DNA from: Massariosphaeria phaeospora | Taxonomy: Eukaryota; Ascomycota; Dothideomycetes; Pleosporales | Direction of reading: 5' to 3' | Assembly: GCA_011032825.1 (NCBI GenBank) | Contig: JAADJZ010000013.1 | Span: 1,116,001-1,180,000 of the forward strand | Length of the DNA: 64,000 nt | In this document: positions 42,096 through 54,210 of the stretch, one piece after another | Layout: each line of letters opens with the position of its first letter | How positions within the stretch are numbered: position 1 is the stretch's first letter | Made by a program: the position numbers and the translations under genes | Notes under the pieces: model-generated | The model's database searches: none | Told to the model about the DNA's origin: nothing | What the model saw: the letters and a program-made list of their open reading frames with translations, nothing else

Positions 42096-44457
42096 CTATC
42101 CAGTACTACCCGCCAATCTCCCCGACGACAGCAGATTCGGTGCGAGTGCAATTTTATACGTCGGAATACGTCGCGTACTTGACACGTGTTTCTTTCCGTT
42201 CTTAGAAGCAGCATCCTGCCCTCCTGCTTTACTCCTCTGCGGCGGAGACGGCGTGCCAGGCGGAGATCCACCGGTATTGGACAACAACAGCAGGCTGTCC
42301 ATCCCGTTTATCCACTGGTCGTTCTTGAAGGTCTGCGGCGACGGCGTGGACTTCATGGATGCGACGAGGTCGTCGGATGAGCGTTTCGTCTGCGCGAAGA
42401 GCGAGGGGGAGACAACGGGGTGTTTGGTGATGCCTAGGCCTTCGGCTTTGGCGGCTGCGACTTCAGATTCGAGCAGGTGGGTGCCGTGGGTAGGGTCCAT
42501 GGCGGAGGCTGTAGTGGAGGGGATGCTGAAGTCATCGAGGGACTCCACGGACGCTTTGGAGACATTGAGGGATTCTACGGATGCTTTGGAGACATCGAGG
42601 GATTCTACGAACGCTTTGGAATTATCGAGAAATTCGATGGACGCTTTGGAATCAACGAGAGATTCGGTGGACGCTTTGGAGTCCTCTTTAACTCCGTTTG
42701 CGGTGGGTTGGGTAGCGTATTTAGAGCCCAGGAGCCCGCTGCTCTTCCATTCGGGTTGCGCGGCCCGACCTACAAAGCTTAGACGGCCTGTGCCGGTGCG
42801 CGCCCAGTCCCAGATTCCGCGGCGGGGTGACGTCGTAGTCTCAACCGATGTCTTCGGCGCATCGCTTTCCTCGACCTCGACGATCGAGCTACTCAGCATG
42901 GGGCGAGACTCTTCTGCGGAGCTTCGGCGGCGGTCGCCTTGGGCTGGGCGTGACTCCTCTGTCGCCACCGCCGTCGCCGTCGAACTTGCCCGACGTTTCT
43001 CTGGGGGTGTGACTCGGCGAAGCTTGTCCCTGTGCTCGACCGGACTGGTTGGGATCGCGATCGCCACCGCGTTTTCCGTCGTCGTCTCGACCGTCGAAGA
43101 AGCCGGGCTCGTGAGGCGTCTGCGGAGCGGGCCCGCGCTGACTCCGTCCTGGGGGTGAGCTTGGCGGAGACGGGGAGGAGGCTGGGGATTCGGGATGAGG
43201 CGAGGAGGGCGGCGAGGGAGGGGATGTGGGTCCGAGTGGGCGGATGGGACGAAGTTGCCGGATTTGGGGTCGCGAACTTGGATCGTGGCCTTGAGAGCTG
43301 AAGGTCAATGCGTGTTATTATGCGTCGGAGCACAAGCGGGAGGCGGATGGGAGTGGGTGCTCGTGCTTGTCACGCACGGTGACGGCTTGAGCGAGTGCAG
43401 GAAGGGGTGGGCTCTATTTACCTTGCTTCACTTTGCCTTTGCCCTTGATGTGGCAGTTGGGGCCGGCCTCGTGGTCGTGGTACTCGCACTCGTTGCCGGC
43501 GTCGGTCGGGTCGTCGAACAGCCGGCCGCCGGTGCCCTCCTTGATGGCCGTGACCAGGTCGATGGCGAAGTCGGGGCTGTCCTGGAAGCACTCGCGGTAC
43601 GTCTCGACGTCGCGGTGGCTCTCCGGGTCCATGATCTGGCGGGCGGCGATGCGCGTCATCAGCTGGCGGAAGGGCGAGCCGTCGGGGCTCTTGCAGTAGA
43701 TGTCGCTGATCTCGTCGGCGTCGGGCACGAGCTCGGCCTGGTTGAGGCCCTTGCGGTACTGGTCCATGGCCACGTTCTTCAGCTGCGGCATGTCGAAGCG
43801 GTCGCACAGCAGGTACAGCTTGTGACAGGCCACGGCGTAGTCGTACTTTTGCGTCGCGTCTGCGAGGTCCGCCACGTCGTCGAGCTGGCCCTGGTACAGC
43901 CACTTGACCAGCAGCTCGAAGCCGGCGGGGTCGTGGTCGGGCAGCTCGAGCGCGTGCGGCTGCTTCTTGCCGTCGCTGCCGCTGCCGCCGTCGGCCTGCA
44001 GCTCGGCCTCGAGGACCTCGGAGTGGTGGAAGAGCAGGTTGCGGTGCAGGGCCCAGTGCCGCCTCGCGGGGCCGACGTAGATGTCGAGCATGGGGCCGGA
44101 GAGGAGCCTGTCGCGCTGCAGCTTAGCTTTGGCCCGCACATGGAGACGGTGCGAGTTCAATCGCGAGACGAGCGGCGGTCGCAGGGCCGTACAGCGCGCA
44201 GCCGCCGCGGCCGCCGGGCGTTGGGCGCTCATCTCGACCAGCGCATCCAGCTCAACATCGTCGTCGGCCCCGTCTGCCCCGTCGGCGGATGCTGCGTCGG
44301 ATGCGCGGTCGCGATGCTGGAGGGGAGCGGGCGGTGGTACGTACTCGGCAAAGGTTGCGGCTGGCACATGGCCAATGTTGCCGTTCGCCATGCGCAGTCG
44401 GCGCGCGTTGTAGGCAAAATCACGATAGAAGACAAGCCGCTGCTGCCAGGGCCCCAT
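42096..44457 (-). CDS. BTB/POZ domain protein with long disordered tail
   Basis: Exons 43422-44457 and 42096-43297 (intron 43298-43421, 124 nt) give 745 residues. The BTB domain lies at about residues 120-225: GPMLDIYVGPARRHWALHRN, then LLFHHSEVLEAELQ, PAGFELLVKWLYQGQ and YDYAVACHKLYLLCDRFDMP, the usual order of the fold. BTB proteins dimerise and often serve as Cullin-3 adaptors or transcriptional cofactors; which applies here cannot be told. After the junction the tail begins LKATIQVRDPKSGNFVPSAH, is Pro/Arg-rich, then Ser-rich, and contains five 10-residue SKASVESLD-type repeats. The final ~30 residues could change if a further small intron exists near 42170. Met at 44391 is an alternative start. 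Confidence 0.75.
42541..42690. repeat. Five in-frame 30 bp tandem repeats in the BTB gene
   Basis: Units of the form GATTC.ACGGA.GCTTTGGA with changing last third. On the minus strand they encode DSKASTESLV, DSKASIEFLD, NSKAFVESLD, VSKASVESLN and VSKASVESLD. The period keeps the frame. Confidence 0.9.
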
Positions 44458-45849
44458 GCGAGGCGACGGGGCCGGTCATAGGGGGACGTGGTGATGATGG
44501 CGATGGCGATGGCGATGGCGATGGTGAGGCAGCGGGTGTGGGTGCTGGGCGGAGGCTGGCAGGCGCAAAACAGGGAGCTTGAGCGTTGCGGTTGCGGTTG
44601 CGTCACGACACCCGCCACCCCCAGGGGTCCTGCCCGATTCGCGAGTCGCATCTGCCCAGCCCCCAAGGCCCAGGGCAACCTCCCTCCCTCCTTCAATCCT
44701 CACTCCTCGCTGTCCTCGCGACGCCGGCAGAGTGTCGTGGACTCCTTTCTTCTTCCTTCGACCCGTCCGCTGCACTCTTTGCAACCCTTCATCTCTGCCT
44801 AGTTCCACACCCAGGCAGCGCCGCGGCCGTGCAGGTGACCACTTTCGCGTGGTTGGCAGAAGATCCACCAAGTACAAACTTCGATCTATGCCTTTTCCAC
44901 CAGAGGCCTTCCATACCAAGTTGGACTCCTTCCTCGCCGTATCTTCGGCCGCCATCCTGATACACTTGTCGATCTGCCCATGGTTCCTGTGCGCCCTACC
45001 GGCACATCCTCTTGGACGGCGCCCCGTGAAACAGCAGCCATACAGGCGGGCCCGCCATGTGACGCTATCTAGATGTGCCCTTGTCGTGCATGATATGGAT
45101 TCAGATTGTCGAATCTGATGCGGCCGAGATGCACCGAGCCGGATGCCCCGAGCCGCTAGCTCTCCTTTCAGCCTCAACCATGTAGAAATTCCATCTGCCG
45201 ATTCCATACCCCACGAGCACCGCCATGGGCTCGTGTTGCGTCGATAACGGTTTTGCAGGCCATGTCCGAGACTCCATCCAGATTCTTTGTATCGCCTGTA
45301 TGCCAGCGCACAGCGACCCCGTGAAGCCCTCGCGGCATCCATCCCATATGTTGATCGGGATCTACAGAGGCTCAATGATACACTTGCGTCTTCTCCTGCG
45401 TCTTCCCTTATTGATCACGTCGCCTCCATTACTATTGAACTCTGGGTCTGGTCCGGCTTGCGCGAGGTACCAGTACTCGACACGTGTGTCGGCCATGTGT
45501 TTAGCTAAAGTAGTGTTCTAGTGACCCGGATCAACCCTGCTACTACTCCACATAGGTGTCGACGGCGCCACTGGGCAGGTCAGAGCCGTTGCTCCAGCCC
45601 CCTGGCTGTCGGAACTTGCCTTGCTTTACTCCTGACTCGTCCAATGGGATCTCCACCCGCCAGCTCGGAACTAAACTCGGTGGACTACGGTGGTATATGG
45701 AATAATAGCCAAACTCTATCTGTTCAGGGACACTGGCCAACTTGAACTTCCGAACACCCAACTTAAAACATGTGCAGCACACCTCCCACATGTTCATTGT
45801 GGAATTCTGCCCTTTCGACTCACAGCCCTTTCTGTGCATTCACCTCGCC
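44458..45849. other. 1.4 kb intergenic with a (GATGGC)n microsatellite
   Basis: Hexanucleotide GATGGC repeat at about 44494-44523. A 299-codon minus frame across 44476-45375 has Arg/Gly/Cys-rich shadow composition and ends in the repeat. A plus-strand segment near 45290-45500 (VDRDLQRLNDTLASSPASSL) looks somewhat protein-like but has no start or splice support. Confidence 0.4.
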
Positions 45850-47474
45850 ATGCCTAGGACACCAACCCCGCAGGAGATGGCTGCATGGCCTGCTCCCAAC
45901 TACGTAGACCCAGAAACGCGTCGCCCACTGGTACTAGGAATCAACATCCCGTTGTTGGTTCTTATGATAGCTTTTATCTCGATGAGATTCTACAGTAGAA
46001 CGGTCATCGTACGAGCATTGGGCAAGGTAGGTGAAGCAATGGCTACAATTCCGCTGGCTAACCGACACAGGATGATTGGTTTATGCTTGCGGCTGCAGTG
46101 ACTGCAGTGGCGACGAGTATCATGACGTGCATCGCAACGCAGCCTGAATACCAGACTGGCTACCATCTTTGTACGACACACGACTCCCACGCTTCTACTT
46201 TAGCTTATTGACTCCACAAGGGGATCTCCGACCAGAAATTGCCAAAGACCCGGTGAAAACAGCCCAAGTAAGCTCCATCTCTAGCCTGTGGGTAGTTCTA
46301 CTTACATGCAACAGATGGCAATGGCTACTCAGCTACTTTTCGTTCCCATAACGGCCTTGACGAAAATCTCCATACTGTTGACCTACCTCCGTACGAAACC
46401 CCCTTGAAAGCAGCACGTCAAACCTGAGCTAACGCCAAGGGCAAGGCATCTTTCCTTCGAGGCTCAACAGGCTGTTTTGCTACTGGATGATGGGCTTTAC
46501 TACAGTTTGGGCATTTGGTGCATTTTTCATGGCTCTCTTTCAGTGCTCGTAAGCGGCGAACATCCGTTACGCGAAATTCTACTCACGCCCATAGGCCGGT
46601 GCAAAGCTACTGGTACATTGCTGAGTACCCTAACCGCAAATGCATCAATGTAGGTCCTCTGTATTACATCACTGGAGTAGGTTCGCCCCCAAACTGCAAG
46701 ATTACACACTAACACAGGATGATAGGGACTCAATGTGATCAGCGACGGGCTGGTATGTTTTTCATCTGTCCTTGATTTCTCAGGTACTAACAATCTATTG
46801 CAGATTTTCCTTTGGCCGGCGAAAGACCTTGTACAAATCCATATTTCGCTCAAGCAGAGGGTCACATTGGTAGCGATGTTCACTTTGGGTGTACTGTAAG
46901 TTCGAACCAGTTGTGTACTGGCAAATTCGGACACTGACGCCGTAGTGAAGCATCTGCGTCGCAGGCGCCTGTCGCATGTGGTACACGTCAGTCTACCTGG
47001 CCTCTTATGACGCACTCTGTAAGCACAATCCCACCCTCGAAACCCCTGCCACGGTAGCGCTGACTTGCGCAACCAACAGGGCACGGATGCACCATCTATG
47101 CAATCGTCACGATCGAGACGAGCATCGGCATCATCTGCGGCTGTCTCCCGGCGTGCAAACCCCTCTTAACAAAGATGGTGCCTCAAATGTTCCCTACGAC
47201 GCAATCGTCCACGCACCGGTCAGCTCAGAAGAAGGCCTCCAAGTTGGATGGAAGACCCTTTGAGTCGCTGGGTGAAGGCATCATCGTCAAAGAAGAAGGG
47301 TACAGTGTGGTGTATGACGATGCGAAGAGTCAGTACAAGGAGCGGACTGTCACGAACGTGAGCACTTCTCGTGGGCGCGACGACGATAATGTCTCGGCGG
47401 AAAGCGAGCAGTGGATCATGATGGACGAACTCAAGAAACCGTCCAAAGGGCAGCGTGTCCGGCTTGCTGTGTAG
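45850..47474 (+). CDS. Second PTH11-like seven-helix receptor, ten exons
   Basis: Exons 45850-46026, 46071-46170, 46221-46267, 46315-46390, 46446-46548, 46595-46649, 46726-46752, 46804-46895, 46951-47018 and 47080-47474 give 379 residues with frame kept throughout. Introns are 44-76 nt. Family marks: helix 1 GINIPLLVLMIAFISMRFYS, then VIVRALGKDDWFML (the DDW of the fungal rhodopsin-type domain), LTKISILLTYLRIFPSRL, FGAFFMALFQCSPVQSYW, GLNVISDGLIFLWPAKDLVQ and GIICGCLPACKPLLTK. The cytoplasmic tail is charged. It is much more fragmented by introns than the relative at 25731, so the two are not a recent duplicate. Ligand unknown. Confidence 0.85.
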
Positions 47475-47717
47475 CAAACACATGGTGGACAATGGAAATG
47501 CCTGCAACAAGCACGCGCGCGATATGTATAGCTACCCTCTTTTACTTGTGCTGTTTACCTTTACGCGAAGTGCCTATTCTTACAAGCCCTTAATACCAGT
47601 AGAATCTTCAAGTCAGTTCTTGTTTCCACTCGCTGTGTGTCCTATCTCGCAATAGTCCGATCTCGCAATAGTCCGAACTGCATTCAGATCGTAGTCAGGT
47701 AAATAATTTCACGTGAA

Positions 47718-50700
47718 GTGCATCTACCCGACTCGCCGCGGACAGCTGGCAAGTGCCGGCTTCGGCATCGCGGCGGCTCATTGATCCGACGTTTTACCTC
47801 AATGACGCCGCCCATCTCGCTGGCCACTCACAGCGCCTGGAAAATGGTTGCCTGGTTTCCCCTACAACAGCCCAGCCCTTCTCATGGCCAAGTTAGGGCG
47901 CTGGGCAACGATGAGGGCGCGTGCACTCCGCCCTTTACGCCTGGTGTGGCTGCTGCCCACAAGGAAATTTGTGACGCCATTTGGTGGTTACCTACCGTTC
48001 GACAGACCTCTGTCGGCACCCAGAATTTCAGTCCGGTTCCTCAGACAGTGGAGCCGGAAGCTGCGATTGCGATTGCGATACCGACTGCGAGCGGCGGAGA
48101 CCATAGGCCGTGCCTGATGAACACGAAACGGAAACGGACACGCGAGGTGAAGGTACCCGAGCTGGTGGTGAGGCGGGTGTGGAAGAAGACAATGGAGCGT
48201 AGATCGGAAGCTCTCTCTCATCCGCGGGATGATGCAGTCTCGGCTGTAGACAGCGACGACGACGCCGTTGGTGGAGAGGAAGACAACGGGTAAGCTTCTC
48301 CTCAGGTTCCCCAGCAAACACTGCTCAGCCTAACTAATATATCGCGCAGCACCACGCCCCTTTGCCTCCGCAAGTACGTCTACGAACCTCCCGTCATGGC
48401 GCCTGTAGATCGAAACTTTGCGGCTCGGTATAGTGGCCATGGTTTCACATCCCGTAAAGAGCTTGTCCTTTCGGCTCCGGCGGTCTCAAAGGATACATCC
48501 TATTCCAGGGAGCGAGGGGCGAGTGAGGAGAGCGTGGTTATTGTTTTGTAAGTTGCTGAAGAGAGAGATATTGCTGAATGGGGCACCTTAGCTGACCGAT
48601 TCTACAGTGAAGGACCGCGAGGACCGGCTACCGAGAAGACAGGTTCCGCGAAGGTTAAACACGCCCGTCTCACCGAATCAGAAAAGTTGGGTGAGGTTGA
48701 GAGGTATCCGCCCCGGAGTACAGTTCTGCCTATAAGGAGCAAGCCACCACCCACCCAGTTCGAAAAGGAACAGCCGCGGCGTACCAGCATGCTCCCCCCG
48801 TCCCTCTACTCCAACGCCTTATCAGGAGAATCCCGCGAACCCAGTGTATTAGTGTAAGTCCCTCCGCTTGCTTCTCATCCACATGATTCTGATACGCAGC
48901 CCTCCGCAGAAGCCAAGATGCCGAATTCACCACGCTTCACCATCTTAGAGAGGCAGGTCTCTTCTCGAGGGTAAAGGGCCCAACGCCTGGACCGTGGCAT
49001 CACCGCGGTGCTGCTCGGAGGCTTAGTTCGCTGCCGACACATGCTGAGAGTTGGAGAGGGAAGGACCGGGAAGTGCGTACGGTTGCAGATCGAGCACGCA
49101 CGAGTTCTGCTATGGCTCGCCGGTCGGATCCAATCAGTTCTCGGAGCCATTTTATGGGACGACGAGGCCGGTTGGATACTGGGGTAGAGATGATCGTGGA
49201 TGCATCTCCAAGAACCGGAAGACCGGAGAGTTTGCGAGGACAGAATCAGGAGGCGCAGTCAGATAAAGGTGTGCCTACTCTCGCACAATCAGCACGCACG
49301 AGTTCTTCTGCGACAAGCTCACACTACTCACCTCATCATCGCGCGGGCTTTATGGGTCGAGGAACCCGTCTGCAAACCGGAGACGAATTGCTAGTGGACG
49401 CTTCTCCTGGCCCTATAAGAACCGAGATCTCGCGAGGAAAGGATCCAGAGACACAGCCCGAGACACGTGTTCCCATCGCCGCGGAGACAGCACGTACGGG
49501 TTTTGGTGCATCAAGCTCACACTACTCAGCCCATTCTAGCGAAGGCTTTATGGGACGACGAAGTCGTCTCAACGCGGGCGAGGAATTGCTAGTAGACGCT
49601 TCCCCCAGACCAGGCAGACCTGTACCAACACTAACGCCAAGCTATCGCAACCGCTTCCTGGGACAAGGGAGTCGACTCGCTGTCGAGCACGACATGATCG
49701 TAGATTCTTCGCCCAGACGCGTAAAATCAGCACCTGCACCAATGCCCGGCCGATTGTTTCCATGTAACGATCGCAATCGTCTCCTGGAACAAGGACGTCG
49801 GCTTGCTATCGAAAACGCAATGACAGGAGAGGCTTCTGCCCGGCCCGTAAAGCCTGTGTCAGCACCATCACCCCAGCCAGACCTCCGCCTGGCAGACATC
49901 TCCAACTTCGACATGCGGAGTAAAGTGGCGCAGCTAATGGCTATCGCACCCGATCTCCCCGTCCAAGACCTGTACAATCTGCTCATGGACAAGAATGGCG
50001 AAGTCCGCGCGGCCAGCAGCGAAGCTCTGAAGAGGACCGCCACGCCATTTGTAGACGATCACCAGCGTTGGCAAAAGAACAGTCTAACAACCACCGTCAA
50101 GCAAGAAACAAAGGTCAAATTTGACCTCGACGATCCGTTTTTTACCTACGACACCGACGAGCCTACACCAGAACCCACACGAAATACTCGCGTCAGCCGG
50201 GCGCAAGTTCGCCCCAACCAAGCTCCCAGAGCCCACCGCGTTGAGTACTCACCCTCCTCTAAACCTGCCAAGACAAAGCCCGCAGATTCCTCTAAGCGCA
50301 AACTGGTTGTTGTCACTCCGCCCGCGCCACCACGACGCAAACGCAAACGACCAAGACCACGTCAACCCGAACCTAGCATCCGCGTCAAGCGCACCACTCA
50401 CGTAGCCTCTCGCCGCGCCAACAGCCCCTTTAGCTCCTCCTCCTCCTCCTCCAATAGCGACAGCGAGAACGACAGCGACAGCGAAAGCGAAGATCCAAAT
50501 GATTCGTACGCCGAGTCCTCCGGCGTAGACTCCGTCTGGGACACGGACAGTGACGATGACACCCACTCCGCCAACCTCGGTGTGCGCGTGAGAAAAACGC
50601 GCGGTCTCGGAGTGCGAGTGAGAAAGTCGGGCGGTCCAGTGGGCCTAGACTTGGGAGCAAGAGCACGGCACAAGAAGAGATTTCGACTCAATACTCTGAG

Positions 50701-50737
50701 GATCTTGTCGGAGGAAGTCGTGGATATGGATGATTGA
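47718..50737 (+). CDS. Unrecognised repeat protein with acidic, KR-rich C-terminus
   Basis: Exons 47718-48289, 48350-48547, 48608-48853 and 48910-50737 give 947 residues. No known family recognised. Exon 1 contains NTKRKRTREVKVPELVVRRV and an acidic patch. Exon 4 holds five related units with cores HFMGRRGRLDTGVEMIVDAS, GFMGRGTRLQTGDELLVDAS, GFMGRRSRLNAGEELLVDAS, RFLGQGSRLAVEHDMIVDSS and RLLEQGRRLAIENAM, 35-66 residues apart. Near residue 675, AQLMAIAPDLPVQDLYNLLM followed by GEVRAASSEALKR resembles a three-helix CUE/UBA-like ubiquitin-binding fold; this is tentative. The C-terminus has PPRRKRKRPRPRQP, then SDSENDSDSESED, suggesting a nuclear protein. The start could also be the Met at 47802. 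A nuclear role is inferred from composition only. Confidence 0.7.
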
Positions 50738-51709
50738 GGGCGTTTCGTCTGTTGGGTTATGTGTACTTCATCGCCACCGATAGGGACACTTTTCTACGAC
50801 ATGTACTATGGTGATAGAGATACGGACCAGGTTCGCTCAAGACCGCGGCGTCGCGCTGCACTTCTCATCGTAGCTCTCCGATTCTAGGACAGCGAGTTGA
50901 GTCAGCTCGTTTTGTTGCGTTCTACCTTTATCTTGCGTTGCTTTGTTCTATCTTTTACTCTAGTTGTGTATACTAGTAGAATAGTAAAGGAAGTAAGTAG
51001 CTCTATCTAAGTCTTTCTAGATAAACTTTTCTTTTAATCGTATAGAGTTGTAGTATAAGAAGGTATCTACCTGTACCTCTATACCTTTTCCACTTAAGTG
51101 TCTCTCTATGTTTTAATTTAGGAGAAGCGTAGAATTTTGTTAGTAAGAAATTGTTAAAGAGAGAGGATTTTTCTTGTTTTTTAGAAAAATGTTACATATA
51201 TTCTTCTTCTAGATTTCTTATTTTTACCTTATTTATAGAAGGTAGAAGGTTTTTCTACGCAATATTTATCTTTGTCTACTCTACTCTACTTAAGGTCTTG
51301 TACCTCTACTCTTATATACTACTAACTACTTCTTTCTTTAGGAACTACTATTCTACTCTACCTTTGCTTCTTTATCTTTGTATACATCTCTACTACCTCT
51401 CTAACTACCTCTCTAACTACCTTTTCTTTACCTTACTCTACTTCTTTCCTTTACCTACCTCTATAGACCTTTACTCTACCCGCAACAGCAAACAAACGTA
51501 TATATATATATCTACCGCGCGCTCTCTTTCTTCTCTCCACAACTACCTCTCTCTCTCTCTTTTTACTCCTATTTTTACACCTCTCTTCGCCTACTTCTAC
51601 TTATCTTTATTGCTTCAACAGGTCTTAGTTACGCAGCGCTGCTATTCACGCTATGTGAATTAGCATTGTCCTACGCTCTAGCTACACTGCAAGACATCAG
51701 GCGAGCAGA
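50738..51709. repeat. Pyrimidine-rich low-complexity tract
   Basis: From about 50930 to 51640 the plus strand is dominated by CT and TA words (CTCTACTT, CTTTCTTT, CTACCTCTCTAACTACC repeated, CTCTCTCTCTCT). A 170-codon frame at 51151-51663 is only a Leu/Tyr/Phe/Ser translation of this and is not accepted as a gene. It separates two genes of similar composition on the same strand. Confidence 0.7.
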
Positions 51710-52781
51710 ATGCCCCGCAAACGCGCGTTGAAGAAGATGGAGAGGCCGTCAGCGGAGGAGTTTAAGAGAGGTGCGGTGAGGTTGGATGGGATCAATGCAG
51801 TGGCGAGGCAGAGAAATGAAAGCGAGGTGGTGGAGCTATCAAGTGATGGCGAGGTGGAAATGGCGGAGGTGGAGGTGGAGGTGCACTTCGACGACGAAGT
51901 GATTCGGTGAGTTTGTGGCTACAATGGCTAACGCTGTTGTGACTGACACTGTTGTGCCTTTTTGTCGGGACTGACTTCGTTGTAGTGGGCGTCACGAGAG
52001 CGTACGTTTGGGAGGACGGATATCGGCAGCTGAAGAGCATGTTCGACCTGCGAAGCGTTCACGCCCGCCTGCTTTTACCCAAACCTCCCGAAGTCAGACC
52101 AGACAACTACACCATGTCTTCATACCATCTGGAAGAAGTGGCGACGTTCAGAGCCAATCCACCTCCAACCACCAAGAGCATTCCGCTGAACGGGTCCCAT
52201 ATACTAGCAGTCAACGTGCTGCTCACACTCGTCTTCCGCCACTACGTAACAGAAAGACAAACCAGGCACCGAAACGCCCAGCGAAAATCAACTATTCAGA
52301 TTCTGACGATAAGGACATGGAAGATTTCGTTGTTGATGAGTCCAGCGACGACGCATCTCAGGCATCGTACAGAGAGTACGAACCACGACAATATAAGAAT
52401 ACGGCTAGTCAGAACGATGCATCTTCAAGTCGCAAGAACATTACACACGAGCTTGATAACCTGGATATCGACATGTTCGGATGGAACCTAGGCGACGACA
52501 ACTCCACCGCATCAAACCCTACCTTCGCTCCATCCCGCAGCACCTGCCCGACACCAGAGGAACCAGCCGAGCAATCCACTCCTCAATCAGGTTCTGCCTA
52601 CGTCGATGATCACTTCAATAGTAGCTATTATCCCGACAGTCCCACTCCCAACACCAATATCAACTATGACTCAGACCTGGACTCGGCCCGTGACGTCGCA
52701 CGCGCAAGCATTGAGTGCGCGGAGGAACGTGCAGCGTGGTATCTACACCAGGCGCAAAGGAAAAGGAAAAGAGCTACCTAG
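51710..52781 (+). CDS. Unrecognised acidic, probably nuclear protein
   Basis: Exons 51710-51906 and 51986-52781 (79 nt intron) give 330 residues. No domain recognised. The N-terminus MPRKRALKKMERPSAEEFKR is strongly basic, followed by an acidic EVVELSSDGEVEM stretch. Exon 2 is Ser/Asn/Asp-rich (SDSDDKDMEDFVVDESSDD, LDNLDIDMFGWNLGDDNS) and ends ERAAWYLHQAQRKRKRAT. The basic ends and acidic middle resemble the protein encoded just upstream at 47718-50737, though no repeat is shared. A transcription- or chromatin-related role is only a guess. Confidence 0.6.
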
Positions 52782-53246
52782 TTTCGCTGTCTAGTGATTG
52801 AGTTTTCGAGGTTCGAAAAGTCGGGATTTTTCGATTTGGGGGTTTGGGTTTACTTGGCGTTTGCAAAAATTAGGATGATTTCGACGTGCAGGGGGGACTA
52901 TCATTAGGAGGAATTTGATTATCTTCTACGCCCTTTCTAGTGGATTCGGGTAAGATCTTAGCTTCTTAGTCTTATTATTCTGACAAAGATTTCCGTTTAC
53001 TTTAGGGTCTATTGTACCCTACAACTAAAGTTGTTACTGCATTGTACAACAGAGCGGTGAATCAGTTCTGTAACATTGTGCTATTACATCGCTGTAACAC
53101 TCTTACCTTTAAACCCCGCGCCTAAATTCTTCCGCAAACCAAAGCCTTTAAACAGCCAACACCAACTCTACCAAGACCTACTACTCTAACTAGCACCGGG
53201 CATTCGACATAACCTCGCGATTCCACACACTAACTGAACCGCAGAC
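52782..53246. other. Intergenic before the RING gene
   Basis: AT-rich for the first 300 bp, then the RING gene leader. Nothing else seen. Confidence 0.4.
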
Positions 53247-53864
53247 ATGTCCTGCTCTGCTATAAAACCCTTTATCAACCCCGACGTCGCCTCCGCCACC
53301 TGCTCCATCTGCCTCGACCCCTACGACGCGACCGAGCATCGCGCCGTCCGCGTCGCCGGCACCCACGGCTGCACCCACATCTTCGGCGCGCAATGCCTTA
53401 TGGACTGGTTCCAAAGCGGCGCCACCAACCGACACTCCTGCCCCTGTTGCCGGCGCGCATTCCCAGGGCTCGTGCTGCAACGCGTGCTTGCCTCTGAGCC
53501 CGAAGAAGACACGTGCACAGCCGACCGGGCCGCCCCATCTGCGCTGGACGCGCTGCTGCAGCCCGGCCGGTTCCATGTCTTCTGTTTCGACTTCTTCTTT
53601 GAGATCTCGAAGCTGGATGATGTGCGCAGGAGCGCGGGGAGGAGCATTGTTAGTGCTGAGGAGGTTGTGGGCGTTATTGAGGATTTGGTGCCGGAGGAGG
53701 TGCTGGAGGGGAGGGGCATTCCTGAGGTGAGGGTCATGGCGCTGGAGAGGGTCGCGCGGGGCATCTTAGATATGCAGGCGAAGAGGGCGCGGGGCGAGTC
53801 TAGCATGAAGGACGGGGCGCGGTGGAACCCGCAGTTGATGAGCGCGCTGAGGTATGGCATTTGA
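53247..53864 (+). CDS. Small RING-finger protein, probable E3 ubiquitin ligase
   Basis: Single exon, 205 residues. The RING lies at residues 19-68: CSIC (19, 22), GCTHIFGAQC (42, 44, 50), DW, then CPCC (65, 68). In the CxHxFGxxC part a Gly stands where the classical sixth ligand would be; many fungal RINGs have this CGHxFG form. The rest is helical, with EISKLDDVRRSAGRSIVSAE, EVVGVIEDLVPEEVLEGRG and ERVARGILDMQAKRARGESS, and no membrane segment. Ubiquitin transfer is inferred from the RING only. The ~345 bp that follow hold nothing recognisable. Confidence 0.78.
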   Translation: MSCSAIKPFINPDVASATCSICLDPYDATEHRAVRVAGTHGCTHIFGAQCLMDWFQSGATNRHSCPCCRRAFPGLVLQRVLASEPEEDTCTADRAAPSALDALLQPGRFHVFCFDFFFEISKLDDVRRSAGRSIVSAEEVVGVIEDLVPEEVLEGRGIPEVRVMALERVARGILDMQAKRARGESSMKDGARWNPQLMSALRYGI

Positions 53865-54210
53865 AGGTCCGCTGTTAGTAGACACTGGAGTCGGGATGTC
53901 TAGTTGCGCCCAGGCACTCGAATGCTGTATGCGCGGGGAGTAGATTGGATAAGGGCTTCGGATAAGGAGTAATAGCTAGAGGTTCTCCGATTTGGAGATA
54001 GAGAGAAATACATCAAGAGAGATAGTATCAACATAATTCCTAGAGAGATAAGAGATAAACTGAAGGGTCAGAGATGAACTCAAGGTGCTGAACGTTAAGG
54101 AAAAAAGTTCATAAGTTTCAGTCTAAGAGATCACGTGCATTTGCCATTCACCCCCGCCATCACAAAACTCCTCACCTCCTTCACGCCGCTTACAATTAAT
54201 CTCAGCGCTG

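Noticed and set aside
44476..45375. 299-residue minus frame
   Set aside because: Composition is random-like and the C-terminus is the GATGGC microsatellite read as HRHRHRH; no domain.
45225..45521. Small plus-strand gene
   Set aside because: Part of one frame looks protein-like but there is no start, splice or homology support; left as a possible relic.
51151..51663. 170-residue Leu/Tyr/Phe-rich frame
   Set aside because: Direct translation of the pyrimidine-rich tract; apparent membrane helices are a composition effect.
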